Source: CAYJEQ01 sp964370185 (lineage in GTDB: Bacteria; Bacillota; Clostridia; Oscillospirales; Ruminococcaceae). Taken from it: DNA of 64,000 nucleotides. The notes beneath the pieces are model-generated. The model ran no database searches. It was not told the DNA's origin and worked only from the letters and a program-made list of their open reading frames with translations. Below, piece after piece: positions 16,089-25,196 of this stretch. Every line of letters starts with the position of its first letter. Within the stretch, counting starts at the first letter, position 1. Both the position numbers and the translations under genes were made by a program. Location: contig CAYJIJ010000003.1 in assembly GCA_964370185.1 (NCBI GenBank), positions 4,875-68,874 on the forward strand, read 5' to 3'.

Positions 16089-16122
16089 GTTTTAGTTAAA
16101 TGACTGTTATTATAGCTAAAAC
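16089..16122. repeat. short inverted repeat in the queG-femAB gap
   Basis: GTTTTAG (16089-16095) pairs with CTAAAAC (16116-16122). The 321-base gap 16015-16335 otherwise holds no gene that I can support. A TAGAAT near 16128 may be part of the FemAB-family promoter. Confidence 0.3.
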
Positions 16123-16335
16123 TGTGGTAGAATAATAAAAGCAAAGCCCCCTTAACAAAAATATACTACTTAAAATATAATGGATATATAACAAATGCTA
16201 TTTAATGTCAATAATTTTTAGCAGTCGGATATTTTTGCACACTCATATACCGCAGGCGGTGGACAAATGTGCAGGAAATTTGGCTTAAGCTCTTGGCATT
16301 GCAAAGCTATTACAATCAAGCTGAGGAGTGACACA

Positions 16336-17391
16336 ATGGAGATACTTACCCCCGATAAATATGAGGAGCTCGACGCCTTTGTGGCATCGCATAAAAATGG
16401 CGGATTTACACAGCTCTCGAGCTGGCGACATGTAAAAAACAACTGGGGATTTGAGGCGGTAGTCAGCCGAAATGATGCAGGCGAAATAATAGGCTCCATG
16501 AGTATGCTAATACAAAAAATACCCTTTATCGGCACATCCTTTGTGTATGCGCCAAGAGGGCCTGTCTGCGATTTAAACGATGCAAAAGTGCTCACTGATT
16601 TAAAAGCAGGGGCGGATATGGTGGCGAAAAAACATAATGCACATGCGCTGAAAATAGATCCCGACACACTCATGGCGGACGAAGAATTCATAAAAATCGC
16701 CAAGGAAATGGGCTTTGTGCAGTTTGCAGGCCCCGATGGCTTTGAGACCATACAGGCACGATTTAATTACCGCCTTTACTTAAATGAGCGAAGTGAAGAG
16801 CAAATTCTCGCCGACCTAAACCAAAAATGCAGGTACAATATACGAGTGGCAGAGAAAAAGGGAGTGCAGGTGAGGCATGTTGGCAAAGAATATCTTGACG
16901 ATTTTATCAGAATAATGCAGGTGACAGGTGAGCGTGACGGCTTTATCACAAGGCCTAAAATCTATTTTGAGAGAATGCTCGACGCACTCGGCGAAAATGT
17001 AAGACTTTATGTGGGATTTTATCAAGACGAAGTGATATGCGGTGCCATCACCACAAATGTGGGGGGGAAATGCTGTTATGTATATGGCGCTTCCGATAAT
17101 CAGCATAGAAATGTAATGCCAAATTATCTAATGCAGTGGGAGATGATTAAATGGGCGGTACAAACAAACTGCTTTGTTTACGACTTCCAAGGAGTATCGG
17201 GCATTATGGATGAAAGCCGACCCATCCATGGGCTTTATCGCTTTAAAAAAGGCTTTAATGGCACACTTGAAGAGCTTGCAGGAGAATTTGACTTCACATA
17301 TAAGCCATTTAAATCTAAAATGGTGGATTATGCACTTAGTCTTAATACATTCACAAGAAAACTTAAAAAGAAGCTTAAATCAAGGGGATAA
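16336..17391 (+). CDS. FemAB-family peptidoglycan bridge aminoacyltransferase
   Basis: FemABX-family enzymes use aminoacyl-tRNA to add amino acids to the interpeptide bridge of lipid II on the cytoplasmic face. The ATG at 16336 has GAGGAG upstream and gives 351 residues, close to family length. Family features include the tandem GNAT-like halves, SFVYAPRGPVCD near residue 70, RYNIRVAEKKGVQVR in the middle and YDFQGV...GLYRFKKGF near the C-terminus. Transcribed singly; followed by a REP-like hairpin. Which amino acid is added cannot be told. Confidence 0.9.
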   Translation: MEILTPDKYEELDAFVASHKNGGFTQLSSWRHVKNNWGFEAVVSRNDAGEIIGSMSMLIQKIPFIGTSFVYAPRGPVCDLNDAKVLTDLKAGADMVAKKHNAHALKIDPDTLMADEEFIKIAKEMGFVQFAGPDGFETIQARFNYRLYLNERSEEQILADLNQKCRYNIRVAEKKGVQVRHVGKEYLDDFIRIMQVTGERDGFITRPKIYFERMLDALGENVRLYVGFYQDEVICGAITTNVGGKCCYVYGASDNQHRNVMPNYLMQWEMIKWAVQTNCFVYDFQGVSGIMDESRPIHGLYRFKKGFNGTLEELAGEFDFTYKPFKSKMVDYALSLNTFTRKLKKKLKSRG

Positions 17392-17409
17392 ATATAATAA
17401 TTTAGTTAT

Positions 17410-17440
17410 TGTAGGGGTGGTTGAGAATGCCACCCCTACA
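17410..17440. repeat. REP-like hairpin related to the RAYT arms
   Basis: TGTAGGGGTGG (17410-17420) and CCACCCCTACA (17430-17440) form a perfect 11-bp stem with a 9-nt loop. The arm matches the TGTAGGGG start of the inverted repeats inside the RAYT gene at 54031. It may also act as the terminator of the FemAB-family gene. Nothing else is apparent in 17392-17664. Confidence 0.65.
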
Positions 17441-17664
17441 CTTTATTGTTTAACATAATTTTTACATTGCATCACAGCAATAGCGCATTGATTTATCAAG
17501 TATTACAGGCAGTGTAGAGGCTGATTTTGGCACAGTATTTATCAGTTATGACAATTAAACCACTAAAATCCATCCCCTTTTTTTCTTGCGAAGAATGTTA
17601 AATTATGATAAAATTAATATTTGTAATGGTAAAGCCAATATTTTAAAAAAGGAAGGTGTGGAGT

Positions 17665-19149
17665 ATGAAAAAAATAGGATTTGACAATGAAGTTTATATG
17701 CGTGAACAGGTAAAACGCATAAAAGAGAGAGTTAACAGATTCGGTGGGAAACTTTATTTGGAGTTTGGCGGAAAGCTTTTTGATGACTATCATGCGGCGA
17801 GAGTATTGCCGGGTTTTGATGTAAACGGCAAGGTTAAAATGCTTTGTGAGATGAAAGACCAAGCAGAAATCATACTCTGCATAAGTGCTACGTCAATTGA
17901 GAAAAATAAAATGAGGTCGGACATAGGCATCACCTACGACATGGAAGTGCTACGACTGATAGACAGCCTCAGAAAGATGGATTTGTACATAGGCTCGGTG
18001 CTAATCACCCAGTTTACAGGACAACCCTCGGCGGACATATTCCGCAAAAAGCTCGAGATGAGGGGGGAGCGTGTATATATTCACGCACTCACAGAAGGCT
18101 ATCCCTCGAATGTTGATGTTATAGTATCCGAAAAGGGATATGGAGCAAACCCATACATAGAAACCACAAGACCGCTTGTAGTGGTTACTGCACCGGGGCC
18201 TGGAAGTGGAAAGCTTGCAACCTGTCTTTCACAGCTTTATCATGAACAACAAAGGGGAGTAACCGCAGGATATGCAAAATATGAAACCTTCCCCGTGTGG
18301 AGCTTACCGCTTGATCATCCTGTGAATGTGGCATACGAAGCGGCAACAGCAGACCTTAAAGATGTAAACATGATAGACCCATTCCACCTAAATGCCTACA
18401 ATGAAACAGCTGTAAACTACAATAGAGATATAGAAGCGTTCCCCGTGGTAAGAACTATTTTAAATAGGATTTTGGGCGGTGAAGTATATAAATCACCCAC
18501 CGACATGGGTGTAAATATGATAGGCATCAGCATTGCCGACGATGATGTGGTAAGAAAAGCGGCGTGTCAGGAAATAATTAGGCGTTGGTACAGAGTGCAA
18601 TGCGATTACCGCAAGGGGATAGGCGATTTAGAAGCCTGCCAAAAGCTGGAGTACCTTATGATTTCACTTGGACTGACGAGTGAGGACAGACCAGCAATAG
18701 CTCCCGCAGTAAAAAAAGCGGAAGAATGTGGTGGAAGCGCAGTGGCAATGGAGCTTGCAGATGGCACTATTGTAACAGGCAAATCCTCCGATTTAATGAA
18801 CGACACTGCGGCAGTGGTGCTAAACTCTATAAAACATCTTGCTAAAATTGATGATGACACCATGCTGATATCAAGGGATGTTCTTTCTCCGATTATTAAG
18901 ATGAAGCAGGAGGTACTTGGAAGCAGAAGACCGATATTAAAGCTTGAAGAGGTGCTTCAGGCACTTTCAGTATCGGCGGTTACCGATTCAACAGCGGCAC
19001 TCGCAATGAGCAAACTCACCGAGCTAAGAGGATGCGAAGCGCACAGCTCGGACATAATAACCCACTCCGACTCGGCAACATTTTTAAAACTTGGGATAAA
19101 CTGCACCTGTGAGCCAAGGTTCCCCACAAAGGATTTATACTTTAGGTAG
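17665..19149 (+). CDS. DUF1846 family protein
   Basis: 494-residue cytosolic protein of the DUF1846 family, widespread in Firmicutes and of unknown function despite solved structures. Conserved stretches seen are GKLYLEFGGKLFDDYHAARV near the N-terminus, the Gly-rich TAPGPGSGKLATCLSQLYH near residue 185 and PSNVDVIVSEKGYG. The ATG at 17665 follows GGAAGG and GGAG sites. It is monocistronic with its own strong terminator. The Gly-rich loop suggests nucleotide or phosphate binding, but this is inference only. Confidence 0.9.
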   Translation: MKKIGFDNEVYMREQVKRIKERVNRFGGKLYLEFGGKLFDDYHAARVLPGFDVNGKVKMLCEMKDQAEIILCISATSIEKNKMRSDIGITYDMEVLRLIDSLRKMDLYIGSVLITQFTGQPSADIFRKKLEMRGERVYIHALTEGYPSNVDVIVSEKGYGANPYIETTRPLVVVTAPGPGSGKLATCLSQLYHEQQRGVTAGYAKYETFPVWSLPLDHPVNVAYEAATADLKDVNMIDPFHLNAYNETAVNYNRDIEAFPVVRTILNRILGGEVYKSPTDMGVNMIGISIADDDVVRKAACQEIIRRWYRVQCDYRKGIGDLEACQKLEYLMISLGLTSEDRPAIAPAVKKAEECGGSAVAMELADGTIVTGKSSDLMNDTAAVVLNSIKHLAKIDDDTMLISRDVLSPIIKMKQEVLGSRRPILKLEEVLQALSVSAVTDSTAALAMSKLTELRGCEAHSSDIITHSDSATFLKLGINCTCEPRFPTKDLYFR

Positions 19150-19170
19150 GAGTTTATAATCAAAATTATC

Positions 19171-19216
19171 ATTATCTTTCCCGTTTTATTATTAAGTGGG
19201 AAAGATAATTTTTTTG
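19171..19216 (+). terminator. terminator of the DUF1846 gene
   Basis: ATTATCTTTCCC (19171-19182) pairs perfectly with GGGAAAGATAAT (19198-19209) and is followed by a run of T. Confidence 0.9.
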
Positions 19217-19319
19217 CCTATTAAAAATAATTATCACGGGCTATTCCCATAAGCAATAAGTGAAATTTCATAGCACAAAAATAAAAAAATCCAGATGTAG
19301 AGGCATAGCAAATTTTTTA

Positions 19320-19360
19320 TTGACAAAATTTAATTATTTGCATATAATAAAACTATAAAA
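19320..19360 (+). promoter_or_regulatory. consensus promoter and candidate ArsR operator
   Basis: TTGACA (19320-19325), a 17-base spacer and TATAAT (19343-19348) form a consensus sigma-A promoter. AAAACTATAAAA (19349-19360) follows immediately, and its reverse complement TTTTATAGTTTT recurs at 19752-19763 before the permease. The pair is a good candidate operator set for the ArsR-type repressor. Confidence 0.75.
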
Positions 19361-19406
19361 TTAGTTTTGTAAAACTGAACTCTTGCCAAAGGATGTGAAA
19401 ACAAGT

Positions 19407-19673
19407 ATGGAAAAAGATAATTTTCACTTAATATTTAAAGGCCTTGCCGACCCACATAGAATAAAAATTCTTCAAATACTTCTAATGGGCGAAGAGTGTA
19501 ACTGCAATTTAAGCGAAAAAATTGATATGCCACTTTCAACCTTAGCGCATCATTTAAAAGTATTAACCAATGCAAATTTGCTAATCCCACGAAAAGATGG
19601 AAAATGGACTTATTACACACTCAACAAAGAGCAGTTTGAAAAAGCGATTGAAATTTTAAATAAATTCGTTTAA
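19407..19673 (+). CDS. ArsR/SmtB-family metal(loid)-responsive repressor
   Basis: Winged-helix repressor of 88 residues. The helix region EECNCNLSEKIDMP carries a CxC pair (C31, C33) in the position of the arsenite-binding ELCVCDL motif of ArsR, and PLSTLAHHLKVL is the recognition helix. The ATG at 19407 is chosen, though the TTG at 19383 is also in frame and neither has a clear ribosome site. A consensus promoter with a repeated operator-like element lies upstream. The permease gene starts 216 bases downstream, so the pair is probably co-regulated. Trivalent arsenic or antimony species are the likeliest inducers. Confidence 0.9.
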   Translation: MEKDNFHLIFKGLADPHRIKILQILLMGEECNCNLSEKIDMPLSTLAHHLKVLTNANLLIPRKDGKWTYYTLNKEQFEKAIEILNKFV

Positions 19674-19751
19674 ATAGTGAAAGCAAATTCTGCCATACTA
19701 ACCACACTGCAAAGTGTGGTTTTGATAGGACAAACAATTCGTAAAAATTAG

Positions 19752-19763
19752 TTTTATAGTTTT
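19752..19763 (+). promoter_or_regulatory. second candidate ArsR operator
   Basis: TTTTATAGTTTT is the exact reverse complement of the element at 19349-19360, and lies ahead of the small Cys-rich frame and the permease. Confidence 0.5.
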
Positions 19764-19777
19764 GAAGAGAGAATATT

Positions 19778-19819
19778 ATGTGTACATGCGGAAGAAATTT
19801 TAGATGCAGAAGCCAGTAG
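19778..19819 (+). CDS. possible Cys-rich micropeptide (13 residues)
   Basis: A short frame MCTCGRNFRCRSQ with three Cys lies between the repressor and the permease, after GAAGAGAG. It could be a metal-sensing leader peptide or chance. No family is known to me. Confidence 0.25.
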   Translation: MCTCGRNFRCRSQ

Positions 19820-19889
19820 TGATTATTGTATTGTCTAATAATCAATTAAGTAAAAAAACCAACAATAACATTTTACGGAGGACTTCATT

Positions 19890-21050
19890 ATGCAACAACA
19901 AATCATAGTTTTTTTTACAAATATTTTAACACCAATCGGCATAACAGAGCCAATGGTGGGCAATGTGCTCGGGACATTTGTATTTTTATTCGGGGAGTTA
20001 ATGCTTCTATTTATTCTCATAAGCTTCTTTGTAGGGCTACTGCAAAGCTATATTTCAAGGGATAAAATCCAAAAAGCACTCACCACAAAATACAGGTTTT
20101 TAAACAGTATACTCGGCGCAGTGCTCGGCTCAATTACACCATTTTGCTCCTGCTCCACAATACCGCTTTTGGTGGGGCTTAGAAAAAGCAGGGCGCCCTT
20201 TGCAGGGATGGTATCATTTCTCCTAACATCACCGATACTAAATCCAATGATAATAATTATCTTTTTTGGTTTCTTTGGCTTTGTGCCAACGCTTTTATAT
20301 GCAGGAATTGCACTGATATTTGCTATTGTGGTAGGGTATATTTTAGATAGGCTCGGATTTGAGAGATATTTTAAAGATGCCAATATAGAAAATTACGATG
20401 AAAATGCAAGCTGTTGCAGCACAGCAAGCGCGGAACAGCCAGAGGGAGTTTTACACTCAGAAACAGCAAGCGCAGAAAGTCCCTACTGTGAAACTGTGCA
20501 GCCTGAGGCAAATTGCTGCTCTGGCACAGCCGAGATAAACACAAGCTGCTGTCCGTCGACACAGGAGGAAGAGGTCGGTTGTTGTGATTCCACCGACATG
20601 TCTTTCAAGGCGCAAACAGGCACCGATTTCCAAAGGCATCTAAAAGTTTGGAAATATTCGCTAAAAGATGCTTGGGGGCAGTTTAAAAAGATAACGCTTT
20701 ACCTGCTTTTTGGCGCAGGAATAGGCTCATTTATTTATGGATTTGTTCCGTCGGAATTATTGGTGCAAGTTGCGGGTGAGCAAAATCCGTTTGCAGTGCC
20801 GATTGCTGCCGTATTAGGTGTTCCGATGTATATTAGAACCGAAGCTGTATTGCCGCTTGCGAATATGCTTATTGGTCAAGGTGTTTCGCTCGGTACAATG
20901 GTTGCACTCATAATCGGTGGCGCAGGGGCGAGTATTCCAGAAGTGTCCCTGCTTAGCACATTATTTAAAAAGCAGTTCATCATCACTTTCCTAATTTGCA
21001 TATTCACAGTTGCAGTAATTTCAGGATATGCATTTAATATTTTGATATAG
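19890..21050 (+). CDS. ArsP/YraQ-family permease with Cys-pair-rich loop
   Basis: Membrane permease of the UPF0718/DUF318 family, which includes ArsP, an exporter of trivalent organoarsenicals. There are two blocks of four or so membrane segments (about residues 20-155 and 265-386), each with the family signature region; SITPFCSCSTIP (Cys 86 and 88) is typical. Between the halves is a cytoplasmic loop of about 90 residues with Cys pairs at 175-176, 209-210, 220-221 and 231-232 plus C200, spaced in Glu/Ser-rich linker. That loop is unusual and probably binds soft metals or metalloids. The start has GGAGGA upstream. It follows the ArsR-type repressor. Confidence 0.88.
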   Translation: MQQQIIVFFTNILTPIGITEPMVGNVLGTFVFLFGELMLLFILISFFVGLLQSYISRDKIQKALTTKYRFLNSILGAVLGSITPFCSCSTIPLLVGLRKSRAPFAGMVSFLLTSPILNPMIIIIFFGFFGFVPTLLYAGIALIFAIVVGYILDRLGFERYFKDANIENYDENASCCSTASAEQPEGVLHSETASAESPYCETVQPEANCCSGTAEINTSCCPSTQEEEVGCCDSTDMSFKAQTGTDFQRHLKVWKYSLKDAWGQFKKITLYLLFGAGIGSFIYGFVPSELLVQVAGEQNPFAVPIAAVLGVPMYIRTEAVLPLANMLIGQGVSLGTMVALIIGGAGASIPEVSLLSTLFKKQFIITFLICIFTVAVISGYAFNILI

Positions 21051-21078
21051 GATATTAAGATTTAATTACACACAAAAA

Positions 21079-21335
21079 GATGCCACCGCCATAGGCGGTG
21101 GCATCAGACTGTCAAAAAACCCGCAAACTCAAAAATCTCTGCGCTTTTGGCAGAGATTTTTGCTTGCAGTGTCACTTAAAACATGCAAATTTCGTTCATA
21201 TACCATCGTATTATTCTCTTATTTGCAAGTTTAGTTCCTTGCCTTGCGAATTTTTTGATAGCCTGACAGCGTGTTCAAAAAAGGAAGGACTTTTTTGAAC
21301 ACGCAGAAGATGCCACCGCCATAGGCGGTGGCATC
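21079..21335. repeat. intergenic element bounded by identical hairpins
   Basis: The hairpin GATGCCACCGCC-ATA-GGCGGTGGCATC occurs at 21079-21105 and again at 21309-21335. Just inside the second lies a 15-bp perfect stem (21269-21283 with 21290-21304; arms start GCGTGTTC). The sequence near the left hairpin (ACTGTCAAAAAA) mirrors TTTTTTGATAGCCTGAC near 21251-21267. No gene is visible in 21051-21394. It looks like a small palindromic mobile or REP-type element that also ends transcription from both sides. Confidence 0.6.
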
Positions 21336-21394
21336 TTTTGATTATCAAAGAAAATAGTCGCTTGAGACAGATTCACTTTTCACTAATAAATAAT

Positions 21395-22036
21395 CTACTT
21401 AGTAATCTCTGTTACTGTAATTTCAGTCAGTCCGAAAGTGTTTGAGAGTGTATCGCCAAGCGCATCCACATCCCCAAAGGAAGACATGAGTACCACATTG
21501 CCGGTAGCAGTTACTACATTGTCGCCATTTGGAAGAAAGGAAACAATGCCACCATATTCACCATCAAAGCTATATAGATATATTATCGGCTCCGTGGGTG
21601 CTTCGGAGCTTAAAAAAGCATCGTTTTCGGTGAGCATGGAGGAGACAACTAAAAGATCGGATCCACTCATGCCATTTATAAGGGAGGGAAGTGAAGCGGT
21701 AAATTTGTTTTCTACAATCTTAAGTACTTCTTCGGATAAGATTATATCCGATTGCTCGCTGAGCATATTATACATCGCATCCGAGGCACCCTCTATTTTG
21801 TGCACAGAAGTTGGCGTGGAAAAATCTGTGGAGGCAATACTTGCTACAATATCGTCAAATTCATCGGAATAGGTATAAAAGCGTATGTAATCTTCATTGC
21901 TTGCAAGAGTGCCAATGTTTGTGAGTAACTCCATGCCTTTATCGTACAGTGTAATATCGTTTGAAGTGGCAGTAGTGCAACCACTCGCAGCGGGCATCAT
22001 TAAAACGGATAATGCCAAAGCTAAAATTTTCTTCAT
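21395..22036 (-). CDS. predicted lipoprotein of unknown function
   Basis: 213 residues from the ATG at 22036 (AGAAAGGA upstream). The N-terminus is a short signal ending in PAASGC, a lipobox with the lipidated Cys at position 20. The mature part is acidic with no motif that I recognise. It follows the single-pass membrane protein at 22231-22944 on the same strand, so they may be co-transcribed. The intervening gap carries an elaborate inverted repeat. Confidence 0.75.
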   Translation of the reverse strand: MKKILALALSVLMMPAASGCTTATSNDITLYDKGMELLTNIGTLASNEDYIRFYTYSDEFDDIVASIASTDFSTPTSVHKIEGASDAMYNMLSEQSDIILSEEVLKIVENKFTASLPSLINGMSGSDLLVVSSMLTENDAFLSSEAPTEPIIYLYSFDGEYGGIVSFLPNGDNVVTATGNVVLMSSFGDVDALGDTLSNTFGLTEITVTEITK

Positions 22037-22141
22037 ATTTATGACCATTCCTTTCTACTAAAGGCACAAAACAACCATAAAAATGGTCATAAATGTGCCA
22101 TGTTTTTCGGTTGTCAGGCTCGCCTGACGAGAAAAACGGTT

Positions 22142-22221
22142 TTTAAAATAACTAAAGTTTGAAATTTATTTTCAAACTTTTTCCTTCTCTATATGCTTTT
22201 GCATATTTTAGTTATTTTAAA
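22142..22221. repeat. three-way-junction inverted repeat
   Basis: A 15-bp perfect outer stem (22142-22156 with 22207-22221; arms read TTTAAAATAACTAAA) encloses two further hairpins: GTTTGAAA/TTTCAAAC (22157-22164 with 22170-22177) and ATATGC-TTTT-GCATAT (22191-22206). Just left is GTCAGG-CTCG-CCTGAC near 22116-22131. It sits between two envelope genes. Confidence 0.7.
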
Positions 22222-22230
22222 CACAGTGAT

Positions 22231-22944
22231 TTATCCTGCTGTCGAACCGCTGTCCACTGTTGGTAGCTCGGTGGTAATTGGCAGTATCTGCACGATTTTA
22301 TAGCCATTTTGAGTTTCCTGCAAATGATAGCTCATGTATTTATCGGGGGTGGGCTCGTAGTCCTCATCATTTATTGCAATCCCACCGAAGTTCTCAGTAG
22401 GAGGCACATATCCCACAGTTAGTGTTATCATGTCGCCCTGGGAGTCCATTTCGCTGATATAGGGAATGTAGAATGAAGTAAGTCCCACTACGGGCACTTT
22501 GTAAAGTCCGCTCACCTCGTCGTAATAATATGTGGACTCAAAATCCCCGAATGTCTGATGGTTTATCACCGTACTGCTTCCAAAAAGCGTAGCCGCTGCC
22601 ACATCCACATCCGAGGCAGGAAGAAGTAGCATGCCGCTGTCGTCATTGCTGTATGTACCACGCTTTTCGCTTAAAAGGCATGACCATATGGAGGATAAGC
22701 GTATTAAATTTTCATCCGCATTTGTGACATCGTCAAAAGGTACAGGGTCAAACATCACCACGGGGGTGATAAAGGATTCAAGCTCATCTATTTCACCCGA
22801 GCGGTCGAAGAGTCTGATTGTCATATCCACGCTGAGCGAAACAAGTGTAATAGCCCCTACAACTGCAAGCACTATAAGCGCAACACCTATCGAAGAAGCG
22901 TATCTATTTCTGCGACTTTTTTTAATCGGTTTACTGTTACTCAT
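22231..22944 (-). CDS. single-pass membrane protein of unknown function
   Basis: 237 residues. A basic N-terminus (KPIKKSRRNR) precedes one hydrophobic segment at about residues 18-40, so the bulk should be extracytoplasmic. No recognised domain; it is rich in Asp, Val and Thr. Encoded 116 bases downstream of proA on the same strand and ahead of the lipoprotein gene. Both envelope genes may work together, but nothing in sequence names the process. Confidence 0.75.
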   Translation of the reverse strand: MSNSKPIKKSRRNRYASSIGVALIVLAVVGAITLVSLSVDMTIRLFDRSGEIDELESFITPVVMFDPVPFDDVTNADENLIRLSSIWSCLLSEKRGTYSNDDSGMLLLPASDVDVAAATLFGSSTVINHQTFGDFESTYYYDEVSGLYKVPVVGLTSFYIPYISEMDSQGDMITLTVGYVPPTENFGGIAINDEDYEPTPDKYMSYHLQETQNGYKIVQILPITTELPTVDSGSTAG

Positions 22945-23059
22945 AAAAATTGATTATTCCTTTCAAGATAAATGACTGATTTTTATTTTGCACCCGCATA
23001 AGGGAGCTCGCCCCCTCCATCACAGGCAGGGATACACAGAGAAATTCTTGCTAAAATGA

Positions 23060-24304
23060 TTATCTAATCTGCCCATTACCTCTGATTACAAATTTATTTG
23101 TGGTGAGTGCCGAAAGTCCCATAGGGCCTCTCACATGCATCTTTTGAGTGGAAATGCCTATCTCGGCACCGTATCCGAATTCACCACCATCGGTAAAGCG
23201 AGTAGAAGCATTTACATAGACAGCCGCCGCATCCACAGCCTTTATAAACGCACTACTATTTTGATAACTATCGGTGATAATTGCCTCTGAATGTCCGCTC
23301 GAATGCTCTTTTATATGGGATATTGCTTCATTTAAATCCTCAACCACTTTAACAGCGAGAATATAATCGCCAAACTCGGTAAAATAATCCTCCTCGGTAG
23401 CCAAAACCGCCTCGGGGATAATTTTTCTTGTGATTTCACATCCCCTTATCTCAACATTATATTCATCGAGTGCTAATTTTAGCATGGGAAGATATTTTTC
23501 GGCTAAAGATTTATGCACGAGCAAAGTTTCCATGGCATTGCAAACAGAGGGACGGCTTGCCTTGGCATTAACTGCGATTTTCACAGCCATATCAATGTCG
23601 GCACTTTCATCCACATAGCTGTGGCATATTCCCACACCCGTCTCAATAACTGGCACTTTTGCATTTTCCACCACGGTTTTAATAAGCCCTGCGCCACCCC
23701 TTGGGATTAATAAATCTATATAATCCGTCATGCAGAGAAGCTCTTTTACGCTTTCCCTCGAGGTGTCCTCTATGAGTAGTACTGCATCGGAGGGAATTTT
23801 GCTTTCGCCGAGTGCTTCACGCATTATGCGCACAAGCTCTTTATTTGAATTAATCGCCTCACTGCCACCTCTGAGTATGCAGCAGTTGCCCGATTTTATG
23901 CTGAGTGCGGCGGCGTCCACCGTGACATTTGGCCGTGCCTCATAAATCATTGCAATCACACCAAAAGGCACACGGGTATTGATGATGCTTAGCCCATTTG
24001 GCATACTTACCCCATCGGAAACATTGCCCACTGGGTCTTTAAGGCGCACTATCTCCCTCACCGCTTCTGCAATGGCAGAAATTCTATCCTCGTTAAGTGT
24101 AAGGCGGTCTATCAGTGAGGCTCTAATGCCTTTTTTCTTTGCCGCATCTATATCCATTTTATTTGCAGTAATTATATTTTCAGCATTTTCGTTAAGACTT
24201 TTTGCAATCAAAAGCAGTGCATGATTTTTATCATCGGTGGAAACAGTAGCCATCACATCCGAGGCTATTTTACTCCTCCTACCAAGCTCTGTGGTATTGC
24301 TCAT
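23060..24304 (-). CDS. proA: glutamate-5-semialdehyde dehydrogenase
   Basis: Second step of proline synthesis: NADPH-dependent reduction of gamma-glutamyl phosphate to glutamate semialdehyde. At 414 residues it is full length. The catalytic Cys lies in ASRPSVCNAMETLL, with GVIAMIYEARPNVTVDAAAL and RGGSEAINSN for cofactor and substrate binding. The start ATG shares one base with the proB stop (TAATG), indicating translational coupling. Confidence 0.97.
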   Translation of the reverse strand: MSNTTELGRRSKIASDVMATVSTDDKNHALLLIAKSLNENAENIITANKMDIDAAKKKGIRASLIDRLTLNEDRISAIAEAVREIVRLKDPVGNVSDGVSMPNGLSIINTRVPFGVIAMIYEARPNVTVDAAALSIKSGNCCILRGGSEAINSNKELVRIMREALGESKIPSDAVLLIEDTSRESVKELLCMTDYIDLLIPRGGAGLIKTVVENAKVPVIETGVGICHSYVDESADIDMAVKIAVNAKASRPSVCNAMETLLVHKSLAEKYLPMLKLALDEYNVEIRGCEITRKIIPEAVLATEEDYFTEFGDYILAVKVVEDLNEAISHIKEHSSGHSEAIITDSYQNSSAFIKAVDAAAVYVNASTRFTDGGEFGYGAEIGISTQKMHVRGPMGLSALTTNKFVIRGNGQIR

Positions 24305-25086
24305 TATTTTACCCCCTTAAAGAGTGTGCCCACTCCATCTTTTTCGAATATATCATATAGCACATCGGGATTTTTTCCATTTACTATCAGCATATCTATC
24401 CCTGATTCAGTAGCAAGTTTTGCCGCATGAATTTTAGTAATCATCCCACCTGTACCAAGACTACTTCCTGCACCCTCAGCAAGGGATAGGATGTAATCAT
24501 CAATTTTTTCCACCACATCAATTTTTTCTGCATCGGCATGATGGGAGGGGTTTTTGTTGTAAAGACCATCTATATCACTCATGATTATCAGCAAATCGCT
24601 TTCGGTAAGCAGTGAAACTATCGCTGAAAGGGTATCGTTATCTCCAAACTCTATTTCCTCTACCGAAACAGTGTCGTTCTCATTTACAATGGGAATAACA
24701 CGCAAATCGAGTAGCTTTTTAAATGTGTTCACAACATTTTCCCTGCGGTGGTCACTCTCGATTACATCCCTTGTTAAGAGCACCTGCGCCACATGGTGGT
24801 GATACCCTGAAAACATTTTATCATATGTATACATAAGCTCGGATTGTCCCACTGCCGCCATCGCCTGCTTTGAAGGCATATCGGAGGGTCTATCCATGCC
24901 AAGCTTGCCCATCCCCACTGCGACAGCACCCGAGGAAACAAGTATTATTTCCTTACCGCTATTTTTTATATCAGAAATAACCTTTATTAGCGATTCAAGC
25001 CGCCTAATATTAACAAGGCCTTTTTCATGAGTAAGCGTTGAGCTACCCACTTTTATAACAATTCTCTTTACCTTTTCAAAAGACAT
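24304..25086 (-). CDS. proB: glutamate 5-kinase, lacking the PUA domain
   Basis: Phosphorylates glutamate as the first step of proline synthesis. The amino-acid-kinase fold is complete: IVIKVGSSTLT at the N-terminus, VSSGAVAVGMGKL, and SDIDGLYNKNP, AGSSLGTGGMITKI toward the end. From the ATG at 25086 it has 260 residues and stops after the kinase domain, without the C-terminal PUA domain of the E. coli enzyme; such short forms are known. It overlaps proA by one base. Confidence 0.96.
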   Translation of the reverse strand: MSFEKVKRIVIKVGSSTLTHEKGLVNIRRLESLIKVISDIKNSGKEIILVSSGAVAVGMGKLGMDRPSDMPSKQAMAAVGQSELMYTYDKMFSGYHHHVAQVLLTRDVIESDHRRENVVNTFKKLLDLRVIPIVNENDTVSVEEIEFGDNDTLSAIVSLLTESDLLIIMSDIDGLYNKNPSHHADAEKIDVVEKIDDYILSLAEGAGSSLGTGGMITKIHAAKLATESGIDMLIVNGKNPDVLYDIFEKDGVGTLFKGVK

Positions 25087-25196
25087 TCTGCCCACCCCCA
25101 CTTAAAGATAAATACTATCAAGTTGTTGATATTGTAATTATAATACATGCATATACAGTTTAGTATAACACAAATAAGAAATTTTTGTATACATTT

